Shown here in pieces: positions 44,700-53,312 of a stretch of 64,000 bases of DNA. The position numbers and the translations under genes were made by a program. The notes below the pieces were generated by a model. It had not been told where the DNA came from. It ran no database searches and saw nothing but the letters and a program-made list of their open reading frames with translations. Positions within the stretch are counted from its first letter, which is position 1, and every line of letters starts with the position of its first letter. Source of the DNA: Sphingomonas sp. (GTDB taxonomy: Bacteria > Pseudomonadota > Alphaproteobacteria > Sphingomonadales > Sphingomonadaceae); assembly GCF_004799495.1 (NCBI RefSeq), contig NZ_SSMY01000008.1, positions 279,690-343,689 on the forward strand, in the 5' to 3' direction.

Positions 44700-44972
44700 A
44701 TGGAACAGGTCACCGACAACCGCGCCGAGCACGAATTCGAACTCGAGGTCGACGGCTACCGCGCGATCGCCGCGTATCAGCTCGAGGGCGACACGATCGT
44801 CTTCACCCACACGCTGGTGCCGAAGAAGCTCGAAGGGCGCGGGATCGGCTCGAAACTGATCCGCGCCGCGCTCGACGCCGCGCGCGACCGCGGGCTGAAG
44901 GTCGTCCCGCAATGCCCGTTCGTGAAGGCGTATATCGAGCGGCATGCGGAGTATCGGGATTTGCTCGCCTAG
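44700..44972 (+). CDS. GNAT-type N-acetyltransferase (YidJ/PF14542-like)
   Basis: The 90-residue protein is a short GCN5-related acetyltransferase. It shows YQLEGDTIVFTHTLVPKKLE, the acetyl-CoA pyrophosphate loop GRGIGSKLIRAAL and the C-terminal VVPQCPFVKAYIERHAEYRD. Small members of this family acetylate unknown amines or protein N-termini. The stop codon abuts the stop codon of the convergent Atm1-like gene (44972/44973). Confidence 0.88.
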   Translation: MEQVTDNRAEHEFELEVDGYRAIAAYQLEGDTIVFTHTLVPKKLEGRGIGSKLIRAALDAARDRGLKVVPQCPFVKAYIERHAEYRDLLA

Positions 44973-46799
44973 CTATTCCGCCGCCAGCGCCTCTTCGCGT
45001 TCCTGCGCCTGGCGCGCCCACATATCGGCATAGAGCCCGCGCTTGCGCAACAGTTCGGCATGGGTACCGCGCTCTGCCACGCGGCCCGCGTCGAGCACGA
45101 CGATCTGGTCGGCGTGGACCACGGTCGACAGGCGGTGCGCGATGACGATGGTGGTGCGGCCGCGCTCGATCGCTTCCAATGTTTCCATGATCTCGCTCTC
45201 GGTGCGGCTGTCGAGTGCGCTGGTCGCTTCGTCGAGGATCAGGATCGGCGGGTCCTTGAGCAAGGTCCGCGCGATTGCGACGCGCTGCTTCTCGCCGCCC
45301 GACAGCTTGAGCCCGCGCTCGCCGACGCGCGTCTCGTACCCGTCGGGCTGGCGTTCGATGAACCCGGCGATCGCCGCGCCCTTCGCCGCGCGGACGATAT
45401 CCTCGTCCAACGCGCCCTCGCGGCCATAGGCGATGTTGTAGCCGATCGTGTCGTTGAACAGCACCGTGTCCTGCGGGACGATGCCGATCGCGGCGCGCAA
45501 GCTCGCTTGCGTAACGTGCGCGATATCCTGTCCGTCGATCGCGATCCGCCCGCCGGTCAGATCGTAGAAACGGTACATGAGGCGAGCCAAGGTCGACTTG
45601 CCCGCGCCCGACGGACCCACGACGGCGAGCGTCTGCCCCGGCCGCAGGTCGAGGTCGATTCCCTTGAGGATCGGCATGCCGGGGTCGTAGCCGAAGTGGA
45701 CGTCCTCGAACCGGACGTGCCCGTCGATCACGTTGAGCGGCCGCGCATCCGCCGCGTCGACCACCTCGCTCGGCGTGTCGACCAGGTCGAACATCGCGGC
45801 CATGTCGACCACGCCCTGGCGGATCGTGCGATAGACCATGCCGAGCAAATCGAGCGGGCGGAAGAGTTGGCTGAGCAGGGTGGAGACGAACACCACGTCA
45901 CCCGGGGTCGACTGGCCCTGGCTCCACAGCCACGCGACATACGCCATCCCCCCGCCGAGCATCAAATTGGTGGTCAGCGCCTGGCCGATGTTGAGCCACG
46001 CCAGGCTGTTCTCGGATCTGACCGCGGCGTCGGCATAGGCGCGCACGGCTTTTTCGTAGCGCCGCGCCTCGCGCTCCTCCGCGCCGAAATATTTGACCGT
46101 CTCGAAATTGAGCAGCGAGTCGACCGCATGGCTTACCGCGCCCGTGTCGAGGTCGTTCATCCGCGTCCTGAGCGCGTTGCGCCAGTCGGTCACCATCCGC
46201 GTGAAGGCGATGTACACGACGATCATCACCAGCGTCGCTGCAACCAGCCACCCGCCGAAGCTCGACCAGAAGATCTGCATGACGAGGACGAGCTCGAGCA
46301 AGGTCGGCGCGATGTTGAACAGCATGAAGTACAGCATCGTGTCGATGCTCTTGGTCCCGCGCTCGACCACCTTGGTGACCGCGCCGGTGCGGCGCTCGAG
46401 GTGGAAGCGGAGACTCAGTTGGTGGAGGTGCCGGAACACCGACGCCGCCAGCCGCCGCGTCGCTTCCTGCCCGACGCGCTCGAACACGACGTTCCTGATA
46501 TTGTCGAACGCGGTGGTTGACAGTCGCGCGGCGGCATAGCCCAGCACCATCAGGATCACGAAGGTCGAGATGTTCGTCACGCCCAGCGGCGCATGCCCGG
46601 CGAGCGCATCGACGGCATATTTGAGCGCGTACGCCGCGCCATAAACCTGCACCACCTTCGACGCGACGACGAGCAGCATCGCGCCGACGATCCGCGCCTT
46701 CAGCGCCGGCTCGCCCTTGGGCCACAGATACGGCAGGAACCGCCGCAGCGTCGGGATCAGCGGGCGATCGGGGGTCGTGGGGATTTCGGCGGGCGGCAT
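44973..46799 (-). CDS. Atm1/HMT1-type ABC exporter (fused permease-ATPase)
   Basis: The 608-residue half-transporter has six membrane helices (residues ~40-310) with FDNIRNVVFERVGQEATRRL and YFMLFNIAPTLLELVLVMQI, typical of mitochondrial-type Atm1 proteins. The C-terminal ATPase has Walker A VGPSGAGKSTLARLMYRFYD, signature LKLSGGEKQRVAIARTLL and Walker B ILILDEATSALDSRTE. Bacterial members export glutathione-metal or polysulfide conjugates, conferring metal tolerance and serving Fe-S homeostasis. That function is inferred from family. No regulator is adjacent. Confidence 0.92.
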   Translation of the reverse strand: MPPAEIPTTPDRPLIPTLRRFLPYLWPKGEPALKARIVGAMLLVVASKVVQVYGAAYALKYAVDALAGHAPLGVTNISTFVILMVLGYAAARLSTTAFDNIRNVVFERVGQEATRRLAASVFRHLHQLSLRFHLERRTGAVTKVVERGTKSIDTMLYFMLFNIAPTLLELVLVMQIFWSSFGGWLVAATLVMIVVYIAFTRMVTDWRNALRTRMNDLDTGAVSHAVDSLLNFETVKYFGAEEREARRYEKAVRAYADAAVRSENSLAWLNIGQALTTNLMLGGGMAYVAWLWSQGQSTPGDVVFVSTLLSQLFRPLDLLGMVYRTIRQGVVDMAAMFDLVDTPSEVVDAADARPLNVIDGHVRFEDVHFGYDPGMPILKGIDLDLRPGQTLAVVGPSGAGKSTLARLMYRFYDLTGGRIAIDGQDIAHVTQASLRAAIGIVPQDTVLFNDTIGYNIAYGREGALDEDIVRAAKGAAIAGFIERQPDGYETRVGERGLKLSGGEKQRVAIARTLLKDPPILILDEATSALDSRTESEIMETLEAIERGRTTIVIAHRLSTVVHADQIVVLDAGRVAERGTHAELLRKRGLYADMWARQAQEREEALAAE

Positions 46800-46881
46800 C
46801 GGCCCCTCATGTAGGGGCGCGGCCGGCTTCAGGGAACCACCGCCGCTCCTCGCGGATTTATGCCGCGACGGGAGACGCGTA

Positions 46882-47112
46882 ATGGGTTCGGTATTCTACG
46901 TCATCGCGATCATGGGCTGCGGCGACGGTCAGACGCAATGCTCGCAACAGCGGATCGAGACGGTGCGGTATCAAAGCGCGGCACAATGCCAGGCGGCGAT
47001 GCCCGCGGCACTGATGCGCAACACCGATATCGATTTCCCGACGATCACCGCCGCGTGCCGCCAGATCGGGACTTCGATGGCCGACCGCGTGGTCAAGGAC
47101 CGCCGCAGCTGA
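46882..47112 (+). CDS. Small hypothetical protein with four cysteines
   Basis: The 76-residue protein begins MGSVFYVIAIMGCGDGQTQC and has further Cys in AAQCQAA and TAACRQI, with CQxxRIETVRYQS between. The N-terminus is a short hydrophobic stretch, possibly an export signal; the four Cys could form two disulfides. GGGAG precedes the ATG by about 8 nt. I know no function. Frames in other registers here look noncoding. Confidence 0.65.
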   Translation: MGSVFYVIAIMGCGDGQTQCSQQRIETVRYQSAAQCQAAMPAALMRNTDIDFPTITAACRQIGTSMADRVVKDRRS

Positions 47113-47117
47113 TCTTT

Positions 47118-47333
47118 TCAGTCGGGTAATGTAGCGTCCTCGGCCTTCGCCATCGGCAAGGCCCAGCGGATCTGATCGCGCAGCATCGCCTCCAACTCGT
47201 CGGCCCCGACATTGTGCGCGGCGGCGCGTTTCCTGAGGAGCGTGACCAGCAATTGCGCGCGGTCGGGCGGCGGTGACGGTTCGGCGCGTCCCCCCGATAC
47301 GGCGCGCGACAATTTGAGGGAAAGCATTGTCAT
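47118..47333 (-). CDS. Small hypothetical protein
   Basis: The 71-residue protein has a Pro/Ser-rich front and a helical region RAQLLVTLLRKRAAAHNVGA followed by DELEAMLRDQIRWALPM, which has the look of a conserved domain with an HNVGADELEAMLR helix pair. Two in-frame ATGs (47333, 47327) compete; upstream codons appear noncoding. It is convergent with the 46882 gene (5 bp between). Function unknown. Confidence 0.6.
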   Translation of the reverse strand: MTMLSLKLSRAVSGGRAEPSPPPDRAQLLVTLLRKRAAAHNVGADELEAMLRDQIRWALPMAKAEDATLPD

Positions 47334-47392
47334 GCCCTGCGTAATGCGCCCGCGATGTTGCGGGTTCCTCACAAAAGATGGCTTAGACCATG

Positions 47393-48337
47393 TTAACCGC
47401 GTGGACGCGTCCACAGATCGGGATCACGCGGGAGCGGGGGATAGAGCTTCTTGCGCCGCAACGCCTGTCCGCCCGCCCGCGCGATCCAGCCGAGCTTGGC
47501 GCGGCGCGAGGTGGTGACACGGTGGTCCCAGGCATGCTCGCCGCGCGCCGCCACCGCGCGTCCGATATCGCCGTAGATTCCCGCCGCCGCCAGCACCGCC
47601 CAGCTCGCGCGGAACGGCAGCTTGGGCGTGCCGGCCCGCGCGCTGTCCTCGAACGCCGCGGCTTGCGTCGTGAGGCGCTGCGCGAGCACCGCGAGGCGGT
47701 GGCGGAACGGCGGCTTCATGTGCTGGCCGGGCGGCACGTCCATCTCGACCAGCCATTCGTCGGGGAGGTAACAGCGCCCGCCGCGATCGTCCTCTTCGAT
47801 ATCGCGCGCGATATTCGCCAGCTGGAACGCCATGCCGAGGTCGCACGCGCGGTCGAGCGTGGCGTCGTCTTGCGGATCGACTCCCATCACCACCGCCATC
47901 ATGCACCCGACGACGCCCGCGACATGATAGCAATAACGGTAGAGATCGGCTTCGGAGCGCGGGCGCCAGTCCTCCAGGTCGAGCCGGAACCCCTCGACCA
48001 GATCGTGCGCGAATTTGGCGGGCAGGGCGGTCTCCGCCGCGACGATCCTGAGCGCGTCGAACGCCGGATCGCCGACCGTCTCGCCAGCGAGCGCCGCGTC
48101 GGTCATCGCCCTGATCCGCGCCAAACGATCCGCCGGGTCGGCAACGACGCTCAGCGCGTGCCCGTGGTCCTGGCCGTCGGCGAGGTCGTCGCACCGCCGG
48201 CACCAGGCGTAGAGCAGCCACGCCCGCTCGCGCGTCGTGCGACCGAACAGGCGCGAGGCGGCGGAAAAGCTCTTCGACCCGCGCGCGATCGACTCGCGCG
48301 CCGTCGCGACGATCGCGGCGCGGCTGGGTAAGTCCAT
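47393..48337 (-). CDS. crtB: Phytoene synthase
   Basis: Condenses two geranylgeranyl diphosphates into 15-cis-phytoene, the first carotenoid step. The 314-residue enzyme has ARGSKSFSAASRLF at the start, first Asp-rich site RRCDDLADG, YCYHVAGVVGCMMAVVMG, and second Asp-rich site QLANIARDIEEDDRGGRCYLP. The late segment WAVLAAAGIYGDIGRAV is also typical. ATG 48337 has GGGGTGAG upstream; a GTG at 48346 is alternative. It is separated from crtI by the LOG-family gene and two repeats. Confidence 0.94.
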   Translation of the reverse strand: MDLPSRAAIVATARESIARGSKSFSAASRLFGRTTRERAWLLYAWCRRCDDLADGQDHGHALSVVADPADRLARIRAMTDAALAGETVGDPAFDALRIVAAETALPAKFAHDLVEGFRLDLEDWRPRSEADLYRYCYHVAGVVGCMMAVVMGVDPQDDATLDRACDLGMAFQLANIARDIEEDDRGGRCYLPDEWLVEMDVPPGQHMKPPFRHRLAVLAQRLTTQAAAFEDSARAGTPKLPFRASWAVLAAAGIYGDIGRAVAARGEHAWDHRVTTSRRAKLGWIARAGGQALRRKKLYPPLPRDPDLWTRPRG

Positions 48338-48352
48338 ACCACTCACCCCGCG

Positions 48353-48428
48353 TGCTCCTGCGGAAGCAGGAGCCCCAGGTCATCAGCGACACTGCTCTTG
48401 GCTCTAGGCTCCTGCTTTCGCAGGAGCA
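48353..48428. repeat. Intergenic repeat of a third type (copy E)
   Basis: Two terminal hairpins, CTCCTGCGGAAGCAGGAG (left) and CTCCTGCTTTCGCAGGAG (right), flank about 35 bp of non-palindromic core. The tip sequences are near-mirror images, so the whole element forms a long inverted repeat. It sits between crtB and the LOG-family gene on the same strand. It has the same two-tip plan as A-D but unrelated sequence. Confidence 0.75.
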
Positions 48429-48446
48429 CAGCGTTGGCCGACGCGA

Positions 48447-49028
48447 TCAAAGGTCCTTCGCGCCGATCTGCCCGATCGTCGTGGCCGGCTCGAACGCGGC
48501 CATCCTGTCGAGCAGATCCTCCAGCGTATCCGCCACGATCAGCAGCCCGACATGCTGCGGCCGGACGAACCCGACTTCGGCCATCTTGCCCCAGAATTCG
48601 ATCAGCCCGTCGTAATAGCCGTCGAGGTTTAGGAGCCCGACCGGCTTGGCGTGATAGCCGATCTGCGCCCAGCTCAGCGCTTCCCACAATTCGTCCATCG
48701 TGCCGGTCCCGCCGGGCAAGGTGACGAAGCCGTCCGACAGATCGGTGAACGCCTGCTTGCGCTGATGCATCGTGCCGACGACGTGGAGCTCGGTCAGCCC
48801 ACGATGCGCGACCTCGGCGGCGACCAAAGCTTCGGGGATGATCCCGATCACCTCGCCCCCAGCGGCCAGCGCGCTGTCGGCGATCGCCCCCATCAGCCCG
48901 AGTCGCCCGCCGCCATAGACGACCCCGATCCCGCGCCGCGCGAGCGTCGCGCCGACGTGGCGGGCGTTCTCGACATAACGCGGGTCGCTCGGGCTGGCCG
49001 AGCCGCAATAGACGGCGATACGGTTCAT
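48447..49028 (-). CDS. LOG family (TIGR00730) nucleoside 5'-monophosphate phosphoribohydrolase-like protein
   Basis: The 193-residue protein of the 'lonely guy'/lysine-decarboxylase-like fold hydrolyses the N-glycosidic bond of (cytokinin) nucleotides. Landmarks are VYCGSASPSDPRY, VYGGGRLGLMGAIADSAL and TLPGGTGTMDELWEALSWAQ, the PGGxGTxxE active site. The start ATG 49028 is set by repeat copy C, whose edge supplies GGGGAGGATTT before ATG. It lies between crtI and crtB on the same strand, flanked by repeats on both sides, so it interrupts the carotenoid cluster. Bacterial function is usually general nucleotide salvage. Confidence 0.9.
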   Translation of the reverse strand: MNRIAVYCGSASPSDPRYVENARHVGATLARRGIGVVYGGGRLGLMGAIADSALAAGGEVIGIIPEALVAAEVAHRGLTELHVVGTMHQRKQAFTDLSDGFVTLPGGTGTMDELWEALSWAQIGYHAKPVGLLNLDGYYDGLIEFWGKMAEVGFVRPQHVGLLIVADTLEDLLDRMAAFEPATTIGQIGAKDL

Positions 49029-49165
49029 AAATCCTCCCCGGGACGGGGAGGGGGACCAAGGCGCGCAGCGGCTTGGTGGAGGGAGCGGGCCGCGAACGAA
49101 ATCGCTTGTGGAGAACCCCCTTCGTCGCGCTGCGCGCGCCACCTCCCCGTAAACGGGGAGGATTT
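49029..49165. repeat. Intergenic repeat, copy C (about 137 bp), supplies an RBS
   Basis: Tips are CCTCCCCGGGACGGGGAGG (left) and CCTCCCCGTAAACGGGGAGG (right). The core has the same orientation as copy A (GGAGGGAGCGGGCCG on the left, CCCCCTTCGTCGCGCTGCGC on the right). Read on the minus strand, the left edge GGGGAGGATTT abuts the ATG of the LOG-family gene, forming its Shine-Dalgarno sequence, as copy B does for the gene at 25553. Confidence 0.88.
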
Positions 49166-49176
49166 CAGCAGCACCA

Positions 49177-50652
49177 TCATTTTCCCTCCAACATCAATCT
49201 GGCGGTCGCCTTGGCGCTCCCGACCACGCCCGGGATCCCGGCCCCCGGATGCGTCCCCGCGCCGGTGAAATACAGGTTCGGAATGTGCGGGTCGCGGTTG
49301 TGAACGCGAAAATAGGCCGATTGCAGCAACGTCGGCTCGAGGCTGAACGCGCTCCCCAGATGCGCGTTCAGGTCGTGCGCGAAATCGGTGGGGGCGTAGC
49401 TGAACTTGGTGACGATCCGTTCGTGGATGTCGGGGATCAAGCGGTGCCCGATCTCGTCGAGGATGCGCTTCTCCAGCACCGGCGCGACTTCGTCCCACTC
49501 GACCGGGAACTTGCCCATGTGCGGCACCGGCGCGAGCGCGTAGAAGGTCGAATGCCCCTCGGGCGCCATCGACGGATCGGTAACGGTGGGGTGATGGAGG
49601 TAGAGCGAGAAATCCTCCGCCAGCACGCCGTGGTCGTAGATGTCGGCGAGCAATTCCTTATAGCGCGGGCCGAACAGGATCATGTGGTGCGGGATCCCCG
49701 GCCACGTGCCCTTGACCCCGAAATGGACGAGGAACAGCGAGGGCGACCAGCTCTTCTTTTCGAGGCCGCGCACGGTGCGCTGCGCGCTGCGCGAGGTCTT
49801 GAGCAAGTCGCGGTACGTGTGCATCACGTCGCCGTTCGACGCGACCGCCTCCGCCTCGCCGCGCCAGCCGCTTTGCGTCGTCACGCCGGTCACGCGGTCG
49901 CCGAGCGTTTCGATGCTCGCGACCGGATCGCCGAGCCGGAGCGTTCCCCCGAGCCGCTCGAACAGCGCGACCATCCCCGCGACCAGCCGGTTGGTGCCTC
50001 CTCGCGCGAACCACACCCCGCCGTCCTTTTCGAGCTTGTGGATCAGCGCGTAGATCGAGCTTGTCGTGAACGGATTGCCGCCGACGAGGAGCGTGTGGAA
50101 CGAGAGCGCCTGACGCAGTTTCTCGTTCTTCACGTAACTCGACACGATCGAATAGACCGAGCGCCACGCCTGGTATCGCATCAGCGCGGGGGCGGCCTTC
50201 ACCATTTGCCCGAAATCGAGGAACGCGATGGTGCCGAGCTTCTCGTACCCCTCGTGATAGACCCCGGCGGAATATTCCAGGAACCGCTGATACCCCGCGA
50301 CATCGTCGGTGCTGAGCCGCGCGATCTCGGCGCGCAATTGCGCCTCGTCGTTCGAGTAATCGAAGTTGGTCCCGTCGCGCCAGTTGAGCCGGTAGAACGG
50401 CATCACCGGCATCAGCTCGACGTCCTCCGAAATGTCGCGTCCGGTCAGCTTCCACAATTCGTTGAGCGCGTTCGGATCGGTGATGACGGTCGGCCCGGCG
50501 TCGAAGGTGAAGCCGTCCTTCTCCCAAAAATACGCCCGCCCGCCGGGCTTGTCGCGCGCCTCGACGATGGTCGTCGCGACCCCGGCCGATTGCAGCCGGA
50601 TGCCGAGCGCGAGCCCGCCGAACCCGGCACCGACGACGATGGCCGACTTCAT
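49177..50652 (-). CDS. crtI: Phytoene desaturase
   Basis: FAD-dependent desaturase converting phytoene stepwise to lycopene or neurosporene. The 491-residue enzyme starts with the dinucleotide fold AIVVGAGFGGLALGIRLQSA and contains GGRAYFWEKDGFTFDAGPTV. The C-terminal bacterial-type signature reads YFTGAGTHPGAGIPGVVGSA. ATG 50652 overlaps the crtY stop (ATGA), showing coupling. The frame is open upstream, but that portion is a shadow of crtY. Confidence 0.96.
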   Translation of the reverse strand: MKSAIVVGAGFGGLALGIRLQSAGVATTIVEARDKPGGRAYFWEKDGFTFDAGPTVITDPNALNELWKLTGRDISEDVELMPVMPFYRLNWRDGTNFDYSNDEAQLRAEIARLSTDDVAGYQRFLEYSAGVYHEGYEKLGTIAFLDFGQMVKAAPALMRYQAWRSVYSIVSSYVKNEKLRQALSFHTLLVGGNPFTTSSIYALIHKLEKDGGVWFARGGTNRLVAGMVALFERLGGTLRLGDPVASIETLGDRVTGVTTQSGWRGEAEAVASNGDVMHTYRDLLKTSRSAQRTVRGLEKKSWSPSLFLVHFGVKGTWPGIPHHMILFGPRYKELLADIYDHGVLAEDFSLYLHHPTVTDPSMAPEGHSTFYALAPVPHMGKFPVEWDEVAPVLEKRILDEIGHRLIPDIHERIVTKFSYAPTDFAHDLNAHLGSAFSLEPTLLQSAYFRVHNRDPHIPNLYFTGAGTHPGAGIPGVVGSAKATARLMLEGK

Positions 50653-51803
50653 GCGCGGCCCCGGATCGCGGCCAATGCGCGGCCGACGGGGACCGGCGGG
50701 CGCCCGCTCAGGATTCGCGCCTTGTCCATCATCGTCGATCGCCCGGCATAGAAGCGGCCTATAAGCCCGGGGTTGAGCCGATAAAAGCGTTCGAGGATGC
50801 GATAGCGCTCGTCCGGCTCGGCGGCGCGGAACAGCATCGCGTCGAGCATGCGGTAGAAGCCCCGCTCGGCCCAGGCACGCTTGGCCATGCCGTGAGTCAG
50901 GTCGAGCAAGGCGGGCGTGGACAGGTCGCCCGCGCGCGACACCGCCACCGCGAGCCGGATCGCGTCGGGCAGCGAATAGCCGGTGGTCGGGTGGAACAGC
51001 CCGGCGCGCAAGCCCGCCTTGGGCGTCTTCGCCCCGCCGCCGCGCCAGAACGCATCGAAATCGCCGCCGATCGCGACGGGGAGCGCGCCGGCTTCCTCGC
51101 GCGCGATGCTCTCGACTTGCCATCCCTTGGCGGCGGCGTACGCATCGATCCGCTCGGTCAGCGCGGCGCGGTCGATATCGGGCGTGTCGCTGTAATAGGT
51201 GTCCTCGACGAACATCCGCTTCTCGCCGAACGGCAAGCAATAGACGAAGCGATAGCCGTCGATCTGCTCGACCGTCGCATCCATCACCGTCGGCCGTTCG
51301 ACGCCATGGGCCTTGGTCAGAACCAGTTCACGCCCCACGAATTTCTGCCAGCCGAGATCGAGCATCGACATGTCGGCGACGCCGCGCGCATCGATCACCC
51401 CGCGCGCCTCGACCCGGTCACCGCTGGCCAGCACGACGGCGCCCGCGCCGACCCCGATCGCACGTTCGGCGAGCAACTGGCCGGGGGCGAGGCTCGTGCC
51501 GACGACGCGCGCGAACCGCTCGGACTCGATCGAATAATAGCCCGCCTTCAGCGCGCGGCGGTACGCCGGGAAGGCGACCTCGTACCCGCGCCAGCCGTGG
51601 CTGACGAGCGGCGCGGGGAGCCAGCGGTCGGCATCGGTCACGTCGCTCGAAAAGAACGACCAGACATGCGCGCCGCCGATCGCGCCGGGCTCGATCAGGC
51701 GGATGTCGACGTCGGGGCGCTTCGTCCGGAGCGCGAGCGCGATCAGCCCGCCGGCGAGCCCGCCGCCGACGATCGCCACGTCGCACTGGATGATCGAGGG
51801 CAT
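50649..51803 (-). CDS. crtY: Lycopene beta-cyclase
   Basis: Cyclises lycopene ends to beta-rings, giving beta-carotene, the base for hydroxylated sphingomonad pigments such as nostoxanthin. The 384-residue protein has an FAD/NAD fold CDVAIVGGGLAGGLIALALR, the HVWSFFSSDV motif, VYCLPFGEKRMFVEDTYYSD and AGLFHPTTGYSLPDAIRLAV, diagnostic for bacterial CrtY. It is the first gene of the minus-strand crtY-crtI pair. Hydroxylase genes crtZ/crtG are not recognised with certainty in the window. Confidence 0.95.
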   Translation of the reverse strand: MPSIIQCDVAIVGGGLAGGLIALALRTKRPDVDIRLIEPGAIGGAHVWSFFSSDVTDADRWLPAPLVSHGWRGYEVAFPAYRRALKAGYYSIESERFARVVGTSLAPGQLLAERAIGVGAGAVVLASGDRVEARGVIDARGVADMSMLDLGWQKFVGRELVLTKAHGVERPTVMDATVEQIDGYRFVYCLPFGEKRMFVEDTYYSDTPDIDRAALTERIDAYAAAKGWQVESIAREEAGALPVAIGGDFDAFWRGGGAKTPKAGLRAGLFHPTTGYSLPDAIRLAVAVSRAGDLSTPALLDLTHGMAKRAWAERGFYRMLDAMLFRAAEPDERYRILERFYRLNPGLIGRFYAGRSTMMDKARILSGRPPVPVGRALAAIRGRA

Positions 51804-51893
51804 GGGCTCCCGCTACGCCAATGTGGCGTAAGCGCAAACCCTTGGCTCCTTTTCCCGCTGGCGCGACGGTGGGACGGGCGCTAGCCCGGCGGC

Positions 51894-52448
51894 ATGCAGG
51901 GGATCGATGCTTCGCTGACGCACTGGATCAACGCGGCGGCCGGGCACTCGCCGCTGCTCGACGCAACGATGATCGCGGTGGCAACGTGGGGCGTGCCGCT
52001 CCTCGTGCTGCTCGTCGCGGTGCAATGGTGGCGGCGCAGCGCCGACCGCGCCGCCGACCGCCACATCCTAGTCGCCGCCGGGCTGTCGTTCCTACTCGGG
52101 CTCGGCATCAACCAGCTGATCCTGCTGCTCGTCCACCGCGTGCGGCCGTACGACGCGGGGGTCACCCACCTGACCGTCGCGCCGAGCGCCGACCCGTCGT
52201 TCCCGTCCGATCACGCGACCGCCGCGGTCGCGATCGCCGTGGCGTTCCTGCTCCACGGCGCGACCCGGCGCGGCGGCGCGTTCCTCGTGGCAGCGTGCGT
52301 CATCGCGCTGTCGCGCGTGTTCATCGGCATCCATTATGTCGGCGACACGATCGGCGGCGCGGCGACGGCGCTGATCGCGGCGCTGGTCGTTCGCCAAGTC
52401 TACCGCCGTGGCACGTGGATCGACCGGTTCGTGACTGGTATCCTGTGA
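51894..52448 (+). CDS. PAP2-family phosphatase
   Basis: The 184-residue membrane phosphatase has about five membrane helices. The tripartite acid-phosphatase signature is visible: HRVRPYDAGV (motif 1 remnant), PSFPSDHATAAVAIAVAF (motif 2, PSDH) and SRVFIGIHYVGDTIGG (motif 3, SR-x5-H-x3-D). It may hydrolyse undecaprenyl pyrophosphate or phosphatidate; which one cannot be decided. It is divergent from crtY and coupled (GTGA) to the UPF0314 gene. Confidence 0.88.
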   Translation: MQGIDASLTHWINAAAGHSPLLDATMIAVATWGVPLLVLLVAVQWWRRSADRAADRHILVAAGLSFLLGLGINQLILLLVHRVRPYDAGVTHLTVAPSADPSFPSDHATAAVAIAVAFLLHGATRRGGAFLVAACVIALSRVFIGIHYVGDTIGGAATALIAALVVRQVYRRGTWIDRFVTGIL

Positions 52449-53023
52449 CCCGCGCCCCGCTCACCGTCGATCGCCGCGCGACGCTCGCCGCGATCCTCAT
52501 CGTCCTCGTCTATTTCGCGGTCGAGCTGTCGTGGCACCGCCCGCTCATCTGCCCGTGCGGCACGATCAAATTATGGACCGGCGCAGTATGGTCGGCGGAG
52601 AACAGCCAGCAGATCAGCGACTGGTATTCGTTGAGCCACATCATCCACGGCTTCCTGTTCTACGGCGCGGCATGGCTCGTGCTGCCGGGGCGGGCGCGAT
52701 TGTGGGCGCTGCCGCTCGCGGTATTGATCGAGGGCAGCTGGGAATTGCTCGAGAACTCGCCGATCATCATCGACCGTTACCGCGCGGCGACCGCGGCGGT
52801 CGGCTATTCGGGCGATTCGATCCTCAATTCGATGAGCGACATCGGGATGATGGTGATCGGCTTCGCGGTCGCGCGGCGCATCCCCGTGTGGGCGACGATC
52901 GGCCTCGCGCTGTTCTTCGAGCTGCTCGCGCTCGCGGTGATCCGCGACAATCTGACGCTCAACGTGCTGATGCTGGTCCACCCGATCGACGCGATCCGGG
53001 TGTGGCAGGCTGGGGGTGCGTGA
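52445..53023 (+). CDS. UPF0314 (DUF2585) membrane protein
   Basis: The 192-residue membrane protein has five to six helices. Conserved segments are CPCGTIKLWTGAVWSAENSQ, QISDWYSLSHIIHGFLFYGA and WELLENSPIIIDRYR, the hallmarks of UPF0314. The GTG start at 52445 overlaps the PAP2 stop and puts the initiator directly before the first helix. Function is not known. The PAP2-UPF0314 pairing suggests a shared lipid role, which is inference. Confidence 0.86.
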   Translation: MTRAPLTVDRRATLAAILIVLVYFAVELSWHRPLICPCGTIKLWTGAVWSAENSQQISDWYSLSHIIHGFLFYGAAWLVLPGRARLWALPLAVLIEGSWELLENSPIIIDRYRAATAAVGYSGDSILNSMSDIGMMVIGFAVARRIPVWATIGLALFFELLALAVIRDNLTLNVLMLVHPIDAIRVWQAGGA

Positions 53024-53027
53024 ACTC

Positions 53028-53312
53028 ATGCCCGATACACTCGACGACTGGCCGGACGATATTCGCCGAGTGTTCGCGTGGATCGGACGCTCGATGAACG
53101 GCCGACGTCTAAGTCCGGAGGTTGTCGCGATCCCAATTCCAGATGGAAAAATCATCGCGGACCATCGCGTGACAGTGAGCCATCTATCGGCGAGTGAATT
53201 GGGGCAAAAGCGCGGGCGCTACGTGATAACGATCACGGGCAAGCGCATCGATGGCCGCTGGAGCTTTCAACCCGGCGTTCTTGAAAAGCTGGCACGACGG
53301 GCAGCAGAATGA
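53028..53312 (+). CDS. Hypothetical protein
   Basis: The 94-residue soluble protein begins MPDTLDDWPDDIRRVFAWIG and contains VVAIPIPDGKIIADHRVTVS and RYVITITGKRIDGRWSFQP. No family recognised. A GTG at 53016, overlapping the UPF0314 stop, is in frame and possible as start. Its stop overlaps the next gene (ATGA at 53309), so it is a genuine cistron in the PAP2-UPF0314-desaturase row. Local base composition is slightly less GC-rich than its neighbours. Confidence 0.65.
   Translation: MPDTLDDWPDDIRRVFAWIGRSMNGRRLSPEVVAIPIPDGKIIADHRVTVSHLSASELGQKRGRYVITITGKRIDGRWSFQPGVLEKLARRAAE

Noticed and set aside
46833..46860. GGAAC before the 76-codon gene as another EcfG-type promoter
   Set aside because: No CGTT at the expected distance, only CGGATT.
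23645..49165. Repeats A-E as CRISPR or IS ends
   Set aside because: They are single dispersed elements without regular spacers, transposase or target-site duplications that I could see.
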